Positions 1-9,012 of a DNA stretch of 64,000 nt are shown piece after piece (position 1 is the first letter of the stretch; the number at the start of each line of letters is the position of its first letter). The stretch comes from Aliamphritea ceti. Lineage in GTDB: Bacteria > Pseudomonadota > Gammaproteobacteria > Pseudomonadales > Balneatricaceae. The notes beneath the pieces were generated by a model that searched no databases, was not told where the DNA came from, and was given only the letters and a program-made list of their open reading frames with translations. The translations under genes and the position numbers were made by a program. The DNA is taken from contig NZ_AP025282.1 in assembly GCF_024347215.1 (NCBI RefSeq), positions 1,860,001 through 1,924,000 on the forward strand. The letters run 5' to 3'.

Positions 1-1050
1 AGCCAAGTTTTGGACAATCACGATTTTAGTGCTGAAACCATTAATAACGTGCTTTCTACGGTTGCCCACTTCTATAAAAACATCCGCTATGAATCTCTGG
101 TGACTGAAGAAAGTTTAGAAAATAAACCATTCACTCCGATAAGAAAGTCGATAATGATCACCAATAGGGTAGGTTTAGTTCGGAGCACTCAGGTCATTAC
201 AAATGACCTTAGAATTAAGAGCAGTAGACATCAAAACTCCCCACTTGGGAAGCTAAGAGACGGAGGGAGCTTGTGTCCTTTAACTCCGGAAGATCAGCAG
301 ATTATTTTTGATGGATTTAGAAAAAATTACGCCTCGATAGAACTGGAGTTAATGATTCGAACCGCACTCGAAACAGGAGCAAGGCAGCAAACCGTATGCA
401 CTTTAAGTATCGGCTGTATCAAACAAGCTCATGGTGAATTAGAACAAACACCTTCAATGACTCATGTTGTTATAAATGGAGGTCAGCGCTACAAGGCTGA
501 CACGAAAGGCAGCAGATTAAATAGGCTAATTTTTAGACGTGAGCTAATTTATGATCTGATGGTCTATATCGACTGTAAGCATGCAGAAGACCGTAGACTC
601 CATAAGAATAGCTTTTATGGTGATACAGACGATAACTATGTATTTTTAACCCGAGATGGAAATCCTTACTATACAGCCCAACGAGAGATACAGGATCGCC
701 AATATCCTAACATAGCCTGGAATACTAACGCGTCCGTCATGGTGCCCAAGAATGGCCAGTCTCTCAGGAATGAGTTAGTTCGGTTTATTTCTCGCATCCA
801 GAAAACCGAAGCAAACTTTAAAGTCTTCACCTTTCATGATCTCAGGGCAACGATGGGTATGAATATCGTGAGATCTATGAGAGCAAACGGCTATCCTGAT
901 TCAAAAATCTTTGACCATGTTAGGCAACGTTTAAATCACAGCAATTTTAAAACGACTGAAGGGTATCTCAACTTCGACTCTGAACTTTCCGAGTTTTATG
1001 GTATTCAAGAAGCTTTTGGCGAGATGATGCGTGGGTACGACAATGAGTGA
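1..1050 (+). CDS. Tyrosine recombinase (site-specific integrase), 5' end outside window
   Basis: This is a DNA strand-exchange enzyme of the tyrosine recombinase family, presumably acting on the ends of the island. The frame is open to base 1, so the N-terminus lies outside; a TTG at 10 is only the first possible start in view. Counting from that TTG, the full catalytic set is visible: Arg125 (ETGARQQT), a Lys near 163-166, His276 and Arg279 (FHDLRA), His310 (LNHSN) and the nucleophile Tyr319 (EGYLNF). Of the three recombinase-like proteins here it has the most canonical active site. Its stop overlaps the next start (ATGAGTGA), so the four genes to 5482 look like one translationally coupled operon. 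Family assignment is firm; membership of a Gmt-type module is an inference from gene order. Confidence 0.88.
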   Translation, partial: SQVLDNHDFSAETINNVLSTVAHFYKNIRYESLVTEESLENKPFTPIRKSIMITNRVGLVRSTQVITNDLRIKSSRHQNSPLGKLRDGGSLCPLTPEDQQIIFDGFRKNYASIELELMIRTALETGARQQTVCTLSIGCIKQAHGELEQTPSMTHVVINGGQRYKADTKGSRLNRLIFRRELIYDLMVYIDCKHAEDRRLHKNSFYGDTDDNYVFLTRDGNPYYTAQREIQDRQYPNIAWNTNASVMVPKNGQSLRNELVRFISRIQKTEANFKVFTFHDLRATMGMNIVRSMRANGYPDSKIFDHVRQRLNHSNFKTTEGYLNFDSELSEFYGIQEAFGEMMRGYDNE

Positions 1051-3007
1051 CTCTATCGCAAGCCGTCCTTTAGTTGAAATCACCTCTAAAAAGTTGCCCC
1101 AAGTGTACGCTCCTCAAGCGGTAGTAATAAGGGGAGTCCAGTCGGACGGTATACACTTTAAAGTAGATATTGGCAGAGTCTGTTATTTGGAACGCGCAAT
1201 GGATTCAGAGGGCTTCCTGAGCGGTAAACATTATATTCCCAGCTCGGTTCATACCAATTCTTTATCGTTAGAAAGAGTAGAGTGGCTAAGAAACTATTTG
1301 TATACCGCATTTCACAAAGGGTGGCGCGATGAAACGCTTAGGCAAAACCTGCATTGCTTGCGGCATTTCTTTCACTTTTGTGACTTTGACGGAGGCTTGA
1401 AGCCAACCACATTAGCAGGGTTAGTGAGTGAGTATCAGCGCTATCAAAATATACTTGATCAAAAAGGTAGATTGAATGGTAATTCGTCTCTAAAACCATC
1501 GTCGATTTTAAAACGCTTAAATACGGCACGAAATTTTATTCAGTGGGCACTTCAGCTATCGGATAATGAGGTTCTTGCTCTTATTCCCAAACGACGTAGC
1601 CGGCAGTCTAATACAGTAAACGAAAGCAGGTCTGTAAGCCTTCAAGATGGACAGGACTACTTACGTGCGTGCGCTGTTTATTTCAATCAATTTGCTGACT
1701 CTATCTTAAATAATCAATATCCCATTCCGGTTAGCCTACCGTATGATGAGCGTGAACATCTATATTGGCACTCAAATTTAGGAACTTCTTTGGTTAGTTT
1801 GCAAAATTGCTTTACTAAAGAAGGAGAACCACTGCCGTTTCAAGCAATAAAAGATGTGCTGGCAATGAACTTTAAAAGCAAGTCATCGGAAAAATTCGAA
1901 TTCTATAGTAGAGCGCTTGTTCGTAATAGAAATGAATGGATAGGAGGGAAGTTAACGCCTCAAAAGGTCTATGCCTATAACTTAAGCTCATTCTGTTTTT
2001 TTCAGATTTATCTTGCGTTCACAGCAGCAAATGTACAGCCAACACTTGATCTTAAAATTACCGATATAGATCTCAGTAAGGTAGGGGCTAGTGCTTTTGC
2101 AAAGAAGCATAAATTTCGTGCTGGAAGAATAGTGAGGTTTGAAGCCCCCAGCCATTTAAAGCGAGAGATCATAAAGTTTTTAAAATTAAGAGCTTGGGCT
2201 GAATCTCTTGAACTGCCTGGAGATGGCCAAGAGTACCTGTTCGTCAAAATTGGTGAGAGCAATAAGTTACAACGATTACATAGAAGTGCTGGTGCAACCC
2301 TCACCAGAAAGTCCCTCCTTTTTAAACGGCTTACAAAAATATCGTCTAGGGATATAAGACAGCTTGTCGGTGAATATTTTATTCGAAAATCACAAGGCAA
2401 AGTTTCTCTAGTTGCTAAGAAACTAAACAACTCAGTGACAATGACTGCAAGGGCTTATACGTCAATTGATATAGAAGCTCAGGCTAAGGAAATGAATCGT
2501 TATCATGAGGAGCTGAGCTCTCAAGTTAGATATTTTAATCGCACAACTCACACTCCTTTGCCAGTGAACTTTGCAAGTGAAGACGAATCTGAACGAATCG
2601 CCTCCGGATCCTGTACCAACATGAACGGCGTAATCCCTTTAAGGGCCAAGGGGTTTAACTCTAAAGCCCCTGAGCCAAGCTGTGGTACGTTCGAAAGCTG
2701 TCTTTTCTGTGAATACTTCGCAGTCCATGAAGATTTTGAAGATATCCATAAACTTTTGAGTCTGAGAGAAGCGCTAAATGCCACGTCAATGATTCGAAAT
2801 GACTCAGAGCATCATGAAGTGGTTGTTAAACCCGCAATATTTAGGATTGATGAAATCTTAGGTTTTGTAAGCAAAAATAATCGTGTGCTTGGGGGGGTGA
2901 TAAGGCAGGTCGAAGACGAGATAGAAATGGGGAACTATAACCGACATTGGAGTAGGCAGATTGAGATTTTGACCCGTTTGGCTAGCAGCGCAGGAAGAGG
3001 GTTATAG
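1043..3007 (+). CDS. Degenerate tyrosine-recombinase-like protein of the mobilisation operon (GmtY-like?)
   Basis: A 654-residue protein that probably partners the flanking recombinases. ATG 1043 is preferred because it overlaps the upstream stop by 8 nt; a GTG at 1031 is also open. The C-terminal half has the outline of a recombinase catalytic domain, but the motifs are decayed. The Arg I region reads TAANVQPTLDL without the arginine. Box II is RDIRQ instead of HxxR. A Tyr remains in ARAYTS. After it comes a Cys-rich stretch (SGSCTN, PSCGTF, ESCLFCEY) that looks like a zinc site. It may therefore be structural or regulatory and not a recombinase in its own right. The name GmtY is recalled from described gamma-mobile-trio islands and needs a profile search to confirm. 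Confidence 0.7.
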   Translation: MSDSIASRPLVEITSKKLPQVYAPQAVVIRGVQSDGIHFKVDIGRVCYLERAMDSEGFLSGKHYIPSSVHTNSLSLERVEWLRNYLYTAFHKGWRDETLRQNLHCLRHFFHFCDFDGGLKPTTLAGLVSEYQRYQNILDQKGRLNGNSSLKPSSILKRLNTARNFIQWALQLSDNEVLALIPKRRSRQSNTVNESRSVSLQDGQDYLRACAVYFNQFADSILNNQYPIPVSLPYDEREHLYWHSNLGTSLVSLQNCFTKEGEPLPFQAIKDVLAMNFKSKSSEKFEFYSRALVRNRNEWIGGKLTPQKVYAYNLSSFCFFQIYLAFTAANVQPTLDLKITDIDLSKVGASAFAKKHKFRAGRIVRFEAPSHLKREIIKFLKLRAWAESLELPGDGQEYLFVKIGESNKLQRLHRSAGATLTRKSLLFKRLTKISSRDIRQLVGEYFIRKSQGKVSLVAKKLNNSVTMTARAYTSIDIEAQAKEMNRYHEELSSQVRYFNRTTHTPLPVNFASEDESERIASGSCTNMNGVIPLRAKGFNSKAPEPSCGTFESCLFCEYFAVHEDFEDIHKLLSLREALNATSMIRNDSEHHEVVVKPAIFRIDEILGFVSKNNRVLGGVIRQVEDEIEMGNYNRHWSRQIEILTRLASSAGRGL

Positions 3008-3008
3008 T

Positions 3009-5060
3009 TTGTCGAAATTAATGTCGCGTAACCCTGTTGTTAAAGAGGTCAATCCACTAAATGAATTTTCAGACCTAAAACCTGCTGATGATATGGTGGT
3101 TACGATCAATAAAGATGGAAGCCCTAGATCGATATTTCGGGATGATATATGGGATTACAGCGCCACAAGCTCAACGTTGCGATTACTTAATTTCAGAGCA
3201 AAGATTGAGAGTATTAGCCCGGTTGAAGGGGTAACACTAGCAAGCAAAAATAGTTTAAATGTCGCTAATGAGTTTCTTAAAACTCTTACGTTAAATTGGA
3301 TAAGTGCGCTGGGTGGCTGTTCAATGTCCAAGCTTAACGGCGATGTGACGGCAATTTCGTTTTTGGTGCGATACTGTGCAGACAGAGAGATACCCCCGGG
3401 AAATATATTTTCTACCCCTGACTCAATCGATTTCTTAGCGAGCCGAGCTTCTACAACAAAACAAGTAGGACTTTTTCTCGGAAAAATTCAGCGTATATCT
3501 GATACCGCAACGGTACTCAGCAATAACAGATTCTGGCAAGGAATAAGGCCCTCGGTTGAGTTCCTCAATAGATTGAAAAGAACTCGAAAAAAGTTCCCAG
3601 AAACCACGGACTCAGTACAGACGTTACTTATTCCTTCAGATATCTATCAAAGTGTGCTCAAGAAAACTATTGACGATCTGGATTGTTTCTTGCGGCACGA
3701 AAAAGCTATAAAGCTTACCTTTGCATTGCGAAGCCTTGCAAGAGATAAAGGGGTTGCGCTGGATAGGAGCTTAGTTCCTACCGCAACAACAAGAGGCCAG
3801 AATGGGCGTATCCAATACTACTGGAAAAAGTTACTGCTTGAGAATGTGGATGTTTCTACAGCACTGAAAGAGCTTTATGAAGCAGGTATTTCAAAAAGTG
3901 AAAGCTGGGCTGGCCTCGTCGGAAACCTGAAGCGCTGGCAGCTCCGGTGTGCCATTTTAATATCTGCGTTTACTGGTATGCGCAAGAGTGAATTGTTGGC
4001 CATTCCTCTTAACGGATTAAAGACAATAAATACCGAAAATGGCCCTGTTCCAGTTGTTTGGTCGACAACAACAAAGCTTGAAGCCAATGGTGCTCCTCGG
4101 TTTACTAAATGGGTGACATGCTCAGCAGTCGAAGCTGCTTTTAAGGTTGCAAAGATAATTACTGAAGGTGTTCTTGAATGGTCTGGCGACAGGCGAATAA
4201 TTGATATCCAAGAACAAGAAATACCTCTTTTTTTGTCAATTGAACACGGGAAAAGCGGTATTCCACACCGACAGTTCAAGTTTACAACAGCCACTTTCTG
4301 CTTAAAACGTATTAATGAAGATCTCTACAGTAAAGAACTAACAGTCACAGATAAGGATGTAGCAGAAATAAGTTGGTTTCTGTATGGGGATGGTGTGCCA
4401 GAGACTATCAAAGTCGGTAAAGTCTGGCCTCTAACATTTCATCAGTTCAGGCGGTCAATGACAGTCTATGCAGCAGCTAGCGGAATGGTGTCCTACCCAG
4501 TACTTAAGGCACAGCTTAAACATATCAGCATGGTGATGACAGTATATTACTCAGACTCCAATTCCAGAGTTATAAATATTCTGGGTGAAGAATCTGAGAT
4601 TAAATCTTTGCGTGCTGAGTGGTCAGATGCCAAAGCACGTGCTGAAGCGGATAGCATCTATACACTACTAGAAAGTGATCAGCCATTAGAGGGTATCGGG
4701 GGCAGAAGGTTGAAAGCCCACAAAGATAGAGATGAACTGCCCATGTTCTTGGAGAGCAGGGCGTCGACTAAGCAAGCGGTAAAAAAGGGAAAATTTCGTT
4801 ATCGGCCCACATTGGTTGGAGGATGTATATCTGTGGCGGCTTGTAATAAAGGCGCTGGCGTGCTCGCATCCGCCTGTGTCAGTTGCGAAAATGCCGTATT
4901 TCTTCCAGGGTCAAGAGCCGCACTAGAGCAGACAAAAGAGTTTTATGAAGCTCAGTTAGCGGAAGGCGCTCCAAAGCGTGCGCGACAAGAATACGGGACC
5001 AATATTAAACATATTGATAGCTTTTTGCAGAGACTTGTTGAAACAGAGGAGGTAACTTGA
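3009..5060 (+). CDS. Large tyrosine recombinase with C-terminal zinc-ribbon-like tail (GmtZ-like?)
   Basis: A 683-residue tyrosine recombinase. The catalytic residues are in order: Arg325 (TGMRKSELL), His478 and Arg481 (FHQFRR), His505 (LKHIS) and Tyr513 or Tyr514 (TVYYSDS). The last 100 residues carry Cys pairs (GGCISVAAC, ASACVSCEN), suggesting a metal-bound tail. TTG 3009 is chosen because a GGAAGAGGG ribosome site lies about 8 nt upstream; an ATG at 3021 is the alternative. It starts one base after the previous stop and overlaps the next gene by 4 nt, so it belongs to the same operon. Together with the first gene it gives two apparently active recombinases in one module, unlike single-integrase islands. 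Confidence 0.8.
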   Translation: MSKLMSRNPVVKEVNPLNEFSDLKPADDMVVTINKDGSPRSIFRDDIWDYSATSSTLRLLNFRAKIESISPVEGVTLASKNSLNVANEFLKTLTLNWISALGGCSMSKLNGDVTAISFLVRYCADREIPPGNIFSTPDSIDFLASRASTTKQVGLFLGKIQRISDTATVLSNNRFWQGIRPSVEFLNRLKRTRKKFPETTDSVQTLLIPSDIYQSVLKKTIDDLDCFLRHEKAIKLTFALRSLARDKGVALDRSLVPTATTRGQNGRIQYYWKKLLLENVDVSTALKELYEAGISKSESWAGLVGNLKRWQLRCAILISAFTGMRKSELLAIPLNGLKTINTENGPVPVVWSTTTKLEANGAPRFTKWVTCSAVEAAFKVAKIITEGVLEWSGDRRIIDIQEQEIPLFLSIEHGKSGIPHRQFKFTTATFCLKRINEDLYSKELTVTDKDVAEISWFLYGDGVPETIKVGKVWPLTFHQFRRSMTVYAAASGMVSYPVLKAQLKHISMVMTVYYSDSNSRVINILGEESEIKSLRAEWSDAKARAEADSIYTLLESDQPLEGIGGRRLKAHKDRDELPMFLESRASTKQAVKKGKFRYRPTLVGGCISVAACNKGAGVLASACVSCENAVFLPGSRAALEQTKEFYEAQLAEGAPKRARQEYGTNIKHIDSFLQRLVETEEVT

Positions 5061-5482
5061 AAACACGCAGTAAAATCGAAGAGGAGTATTGGGAAGCCCT
5101 TGAACGCTTGAAGAGTGGTACAACCAAGATTGTCGATACCAAGTCTGTTCGATTTAAATTTACTAAAGATGCAGTGGGGCGTGAGGCTGGTCGAGGAAAA
5201 GGGTACGTGCGTTATGAAAGATATCCTTTACTATGTGAAGCCATTGCAGATGCAGAAGTAGCTAGACAGCAAAACACTCCAGCAAAGCCAACGGCGAGCG
5301 CTAAGATTGAACAACAGAAAGCGCTAAAACAAAAAGTGATAAGTGACTATAATCAGCTAAAGCAAGAATACGACCTGTTGATGACGGAATACCTTAATGT
5401 AGTGAGACGCAATTTCGAGCTTGAAACAGGGATGGCAGAGGCTAAGGATGTTAAAATTATTAGAATGCCAAATATGCGATAA
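5057..5482 (+). CDS. Small coiled-coil protein of the recombinase operon (GmtX-like?)
   Basis: A 141-residue, strongly charged protein. It starts at TTG 5057 inside the stop of the preceding gene (TTGA overlap), behind a GGAGG at about 5048. Residues 1-60 are basic and could bind DNA. Residues about 80-130 are a predicted coiled coil rich in Gln, Lys and Leu. No catalytic motif is visible. By position and size it matches the small third partner of recombinase modules such as TnpC of Tn554 or GmtX of gamma-mobile-trio islands, which suggests a directionality or DNA-binding role. That role is inferred from gene order only. Confidence 0.65.
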   Translation: MKTRSKIEEEYWEALERLKSGTTKIVDTKSVRFKFTKDAVGREAGRGKGYVRYERYPLLCEAIADAEVARQQNTPAKPTASAKIEQQKALKQKVISDYNQLKQEYDLLMTEYLNVVRRNFELETGMAEAKDVKIIRMPNMR

Positions 5483-5568
5483 GTACGCGTATTAAAAATA
5501 GAACGTTTTTTATCTATCTGTTTTTCGATGCTTTTTCGAGTTGTCAGTTCGTATCAGGAAGTGAATAA

Positions 5569-6099
5569 ATGAGTGTGTGCAGTACCGATGATGAATACTG
5601 TGAAAGTTTGATAAGTGCATTTGCGGGCATTCTCCCCAACTTAACAATAAAGGGTGATGCAGATGAGCCATTTTACGAAGCTCCTGCAGCGAATAATCAT
5701 GCAATTCTATATTTTAGAAGTAACTATCCACGCAGCCTTTTGCATGAATTATCGCATTATTGTTTAGCGGGTGATCGGCGAAGAGGTTTGGAAGATTTCG
5801 GTTACTGGTACGCTCCGTGTGGAAGAACAGCCGAAGAGCAGCAGCGTTTTGAAGAAGTTGAAGCGAGGCCACAAGGGTTAGAAAAAGCCATGTGTGAAAT
5901 TGTTGGCCTCAAGTTTTCACCAAGCCTTGACGATTTTTCAGGGCGGCCAGTGTCGGAAAGTTTTCTGCAAGAGTTAGAACTAGCTTATCAAGAGATGCAA
6001 GTAAATCCACCACCCACCGCCAAGAAGGTGTTGTCTGGATTGAAAAGCTATTGGAAAACAAAAGTATTAACTAATCTGAAAATAGTTAGGTTAACCTGA
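5569..6099 (+). CDS. epmC: Island-borne EF-P hydroxylase EpmC homologue (complete copy)
   Basis: EpmC (YfcM) hydroxylates the lysylated lysine of elongation factor P. This 176-residue protein has the family signature: HELSHYCLAG (an HExxH metal site) near residues 60-69, then DFGYWYAPCGR and a PQGLE motif. Length is close to the family norm of about 180. It is clearly diverged from the host remnant at 18840-19196: HYCLAG against HWCVAG, and RPQGLEKAM against KPQAFEWLF. The last 30 residues do not resemble the remnant. It lies 86 nt after the recombinase operon, on the same strand, inside the island. The best explanation is a replacement gene carried by an element that inserts into epmC. The whole gene shares the AT-rich base use of the island. 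Confidence 0.85.
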   Translation: MSVCSTDDEYCESLISAFAGILPNLTIKGDADEPFYEAPAANNHAILYFRSNYPRSLLHELSHYCLAGDRRRGLEDFGYWYAPCGRTAEEQQRFEEVEARPQGLEKAMCEIVGLKFSPSLDDFSGRPVSESFLQELELAYQEMQVNPPPTAKKVLSGLKSYWKTKVLTNLKIVRLT

Positions 6100-6394
6100 T
6101 AGGTAGCAGCTTTTCCCTCATTATCAGTATTCCGCGAAGTAAAGATTTAGATCGGGTTTGCTCAAAGCAGACTAAACGTTTAAACAACCGAATGTCTGCA
6201 AAGCGCCATTCACTACCTGTCGCGTTTCTGTTGTTGACGCGTCAGGGTAAAGCGAGATCCGAGATCGTAGACGATACAGAACGGGCTGTTAACATGAGTA
6301 AGTAATCCTACATGCTATGAGCATGACTGATCCGCATTTGATGGAGATGGGTGTTTACTATGAGTAATCAGACAAATAAGAACGAGAGTAACGC
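6100..6394. other. Intergenic stretch between epmC copy and small ORF
   Basis: No gene of useful length was found on either strand. The only item of note is a 12-codon open frame at 6360-6398 whose stop overlaps the start of the next small gene (ATGA), which could act as a coupled leader peptide. Confidence 0.4.
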
Positions 6395-6574
6395 ATGAAA
6401 AATGTCAAAAATACGGAAGCTAAATCTTCAGGGTGTCGTCTACTCAGCCAGCAAGAAATCCAAGATCTTCGAGAAGATATGCTGCAGGCGAGTAAAAAGA
6501 TGAAGGAATATCTAAGGAATAAACGTTTGAGTCAGACAAAATTGCAGAAGGCTAACCCTTTTTCTAAAATGTAA
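6395..6574 (+). CDS. Small hypothetical protein, 59 residues
   Basis: A short open frame encoding a charged, Lys/Gln-rich, mostly helical 59-residue protein (central part SQQEIQDLREDML, end ANPFSKM). It is not recognised as a known family. A 12-codon frame ending in ATGA overlaps its start, so translation may be coupled. The protein-like composition and the coupled start are the only evidence that it is real. Confidence 0.4.
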   Translation: MKNVKNTEAKSSGCRLLSQQEIQDLREDMLQASKKMKEYLRNKRLSQTKLQKANPFSKM

Positions 6575-6645
6575 AAACTCAGACTAAATTAGACAGTGCC
6601 CGCTTTCGATACATACTATAAGCCATGTCCGCTCTGTGACAAAAG

Positions 6646-6788
6646 ATGACATTGTTGTTCGATTACATTGAAATGTTTTATAACTCAATTAGGATGCATG
6701 CTACACTAAAAAACTGTCTCTAATCGAATTTTTGAAAAGCAGCAGTTAAGCAACTAGTAGAGTTGTCTACGAAAAGCTGGTCAATTCA
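6646..6788 (+). mobile_element. Decayed 3' end of an IS3-family insertion sequence
   Basis: In frame from 6646 the translation reads LFDYIEMFYNSIRMHATLK, the usual C-terminal signature of IS3-family OrfB transposases (FDYIExFYN...R.H..L). It then hits a stop; after a one-base shift LSLIEFLKSSS continues to about 6750. The terminal sequence (TGTCTACGAAAAGCTGGTCA from about 6763) resembles IS3-group terminal repeats, and the remnant ends at 6788. Everything upstream of about 6640 in the IS is gone. It abuts the 3' end of the ABC gene on the other strand and probably truncated it. Confidence 0.55.
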
Positions 6789-7958
6789 CTAAAATGGAGT
6801 CTCTATAGATCTAGTATAATTGATCATTGCCGAGTAACGAGTTCTGGCATCTTGCAAAGTTTGATAGTATTTAAAAAGTTCACGTATTGCTGAAGCCAAG
6901 TCCTTATAAGAAGCAAGAGATGCTACAAGAGCACCTAGTGATAATTTTCCCTCAATTACCAAATACCCACCAACAGTATAAAAAAAGAATGGCGTTAAGT
7001 TCATAATAAAATTATTTAAAGACTTCATTATAAACTTTGTTTTAAATAATTTTAATCGCAAAAAGTATAGCTTATTGAACGATAAGCGTATCAGTCTTTG
7101 TCCAGCATTAATTTTATTGTCTTTTTCCTTAACTATCTGTTCATTTAAAACTCGAACTTCTTGTAACCTTTCGTATACTAAAGCATTAATTCTACGTTGA
7201 AAAATTGGAATAACGATCAACTGAACTGGTAATAACGCAATAACAGCAGCTCCCAAAGCTACATTTTGTAAGAGCATAAAAGTTATGATCGTAAAAACTG
7301 TCCCCCCCTGAATTAAAGGCACCGCAACCGAATCCCCTGAAAATGCACATATTGGCTCAACCTCCTGTAAGATAACAGGAGCTAAATGCTCTGACCTTTT
7401 ATCTTTATCACTGCGTCGATGTAAACTAAAAATCATTAGCCTAAGTCTTTTTATTAATCCCTCACTGATACTCCCTTTGTAAAAATTCAAAATAAATTTA
7501 AGACCACCATTTACAGCAAGCGATATTAAATAAAGACCACACAAAAAGAATAGAAAATTAATTTGGGACAGGGACAAGAAAGTAGTACTCTGATCGTAAC
7601 TATCACCATCCAATGCATTGTTTATTATTTGCTTTGGCAATTCTAAAGTAGCATAAGTTACAGGTAATATTAACAATGCACCAAGAGCGATATATATCTG
7701 TTTCTTATACGTATACTTTTTAATAAACAGAGTTATTCTTCCAGGAAGGTTTAAACTACAAACTTTTGAATTAGAAGAACGATTTTTTCTCTCTACTAAT
7801 TCCCTGTTTATAACACGATATATATATGTAACCGCTAACATTAATAGCGTTAGAGGTGTGACTACTAATATCAAATGAATAATAACATGCAGCCAATGAT
7901 GATCATGATCAAAGAACAACAGTGTCAGCTGACTACTTAAAGAGTGTATTTCATCCAT
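6789..7958 (-). CDS. ABC exporter transmembrane domain without ATPase domain (probably truncated)
   Basis: A 389-residue membrane protein. An N-terminal hydrophobic segment (about 20-45) precedes a type I ABC exporter membrane domain with roughly six helices (about 85-370). The protein stops at ARTRYSAMINYTRSIETPF, the place where the linker to the nucleotide-binding domain normally begins. No Walker A, ABC signature or Walker B is present, and none lies downstream. The stop codon directly abuts the decayed IS end at 6788, so loss of the ATPase half by IS insertion is likely. It is last in the minus-strand block with copA, copB and a cytochrome c. The original cargo is unknown. Function without an ATPase partner is doubtful. 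Confidence 0.7.
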   Translation of the reverse strand: MDEIHSLSSQLTLLFFDHDHHWLHVIIHLILVVTPLTLLMLAVTYIYRVINRELVERKNRSSNSKVCSLNLPGRITLFIKKYTYKKQIYIALGALLILPVTYATLELPKQIINNALDGDSYDQSTTFLSLSQINFLFFLCGLYLISLAVNGGLKFILNFYKGSISEGLIKRLRLMIFSLHRRSDKDKRSEHLAPVILQEVEPICAFSGDSVAVPLIQGGTVFTIITFMLLQNVALGAAVIALLPVQLIVIPIFQRRINALVYERLQEVRVLNEQIVKEKDNKINAGQRLIRLSFNKLYFLRLKLFKTKFIMKSLNNFIMNLTPFFFYTVGGYLVIEGKLSLGALVASLASYKDLASAIRELFKYYQTLQDARTRYSAMINYTRSIETPF

Positions 7959-8062
7959 TTATTTACTTGATTGCCTTCTTCTTAAAAGCGTTAGAGTTCA
8001 AAGATTTGCGAAGTGCAAAATCACATATGTAAATTGCAACCAGCACTTCACCTAAAAAAATT

Positions 8063-8623
8063 TTAATGATGTCCGCCAGAACTCTTTCCCCTTGCAGTTA
8101 TAACTTGATACTGCTCTTCAGTCAGGTCTGGTAACCGTTTTATGAAAGCAATCATATTCCAGATTCTTTCATCATCATGACCAGGTGCCCAGGCAGGCAT
8201 TCCTGATGCTTTAATCCCGTGCTTGATTATCCAAAAATTTCTTTGGTAATAAGCTGTCTCATCAGACATATCAAAGGTTAATTTAGTTAAAGCAGGAGGA
8301 CTTGGATAAAGCCCTAATGTGAAATCAGTTTCATTAGTACCCGGTTTTAGATGACATCCAGCGCACATATCATTGTAATCGGCACCGCCTCTCAGTAAAC
8401 GTTTAGGTTCGTTTAAATCTGTAGGTACCTGAATATCACCAGACGCTCTGGCTATGGAGCTTTCACGTAGAGTCTCTAATGCCCAAGTAGTTACATCATA
8501 GTGAGGATCATCAGCACCCATTGAATATAGCCCTGAGTAAAGGAAAGCGATCGCCGTAATAAAAAGTGTAACTAAAGTAATTATCAGATGTTTGAAGTAT
8601 GATGTTTGCTTAATAAACTTCAT
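8063..8623 (-). CDS. Membrane-anchored c-type cytochrome of the copper cluster
   Basis: A 186-residue protein with one N-terminal membrane helix (about residues 10-30) and a periplasmic cytochrome c domain. The haem motif is CAGCH, followed by a loop rich in Pro and Leu; the axial Met is probably in ASGMPAWAPGH. ATG 8623 is preferred over a TTG at 8662 because AGGGTGA sits 5 nt upstream. Similar monohaem cytochromes accompany copA/copB in metal-resistance islands; a role in passing electrons from the CopA oxidase or in cuprous-ion oxidation is an inference. It is the fourth gene of the copA operon. Confidence 0.75.
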   Translation of the reverse strand: MKFIKQTSYFKHLIITLVTLFITAIAFLYSGLYSMGADDPHYDVTTWALETLRESSIARASGDIQVPTDLNEPKRLLRGGADYNDMCAGCHLKPGTNETDFTLGLYPSPPALTKLTFDMSDETAYYQRNFWIIKHGIKASGMPAWAPGHDDERIWNMIAFIKRLPDLTEEQYQVITARGKSSGGHH

Positions 8624-8686
8624 TATATTCACCCTAATTAAAAACCAGCCCCGTATCGTCAAGACAATAAGGGGCAGGAAAAGCCT

Positions 8687-8974
8687 CTAGTGATGATCAT
8701 CCTGATCAGAATGTTTTTTCTTGCCTTCATCACTATGAGAGTCTGATTTATTATTTTCTGGATGGTGATCGTTCATTTTATCCTTACACTGTTCCATCAT
8801 AGCTACCATTACAGGATCACTCATATCCATTTTACTGTGGTCCATTCCTTTCATAGCCTCACAGTTTGGATCTTCAGCATTTTCCATATGTTCTGCTTCA
8901 CTATGAGCCTGAACAGTCATCACTGAAAAAACTAAAGGTAATGCAATTAAAGACATGTAAAATTTTTTATTCAT
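8687..8974 (-). CDS. Small Met/His-rich periplasmic metal-binding protein
   Basis: A 95-residue protein with a signal peptide (cleavage near VQA-HS). The mature part is rich in Met, His and Asp (MKGMDHSKMDMSD, ending in a His-rich tail), a composition typical of periplasmic copper-binding proteins. Two Cys are present, but no domain is recognised. It lies between copB and the cytochrome on the same strand. A role in copper sequestration is inferred from composition and context. Confidence 0.65.
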   Translation of the reverse strand: MNKKFYMSLIALPLVFSVMTVQAHSEAEHMENAEDPNCEAMKGMDHSKMDMSDPVMVAMMEQCKDKMNDHHPENNKSDSHSDEGKKKHSDQDDHH

Positions 8975-9012
8975 AATTCAATCCTAAAAGAAGTCATCGT
9001 TCTTATTTATTT

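Noticed and set aside
5569..6099. Reading the island's left end as lying inside this epmC copy (attL at its HExxH motif), with the recombinases outside the element
   Set aside because: The two genes share no identical core at the motif (GAATTATCG against GAGCTCAGC), and base use is uniform and island-like across the whole gene. A complete borne copy is simpler, but the sequence left of the window would settle it.
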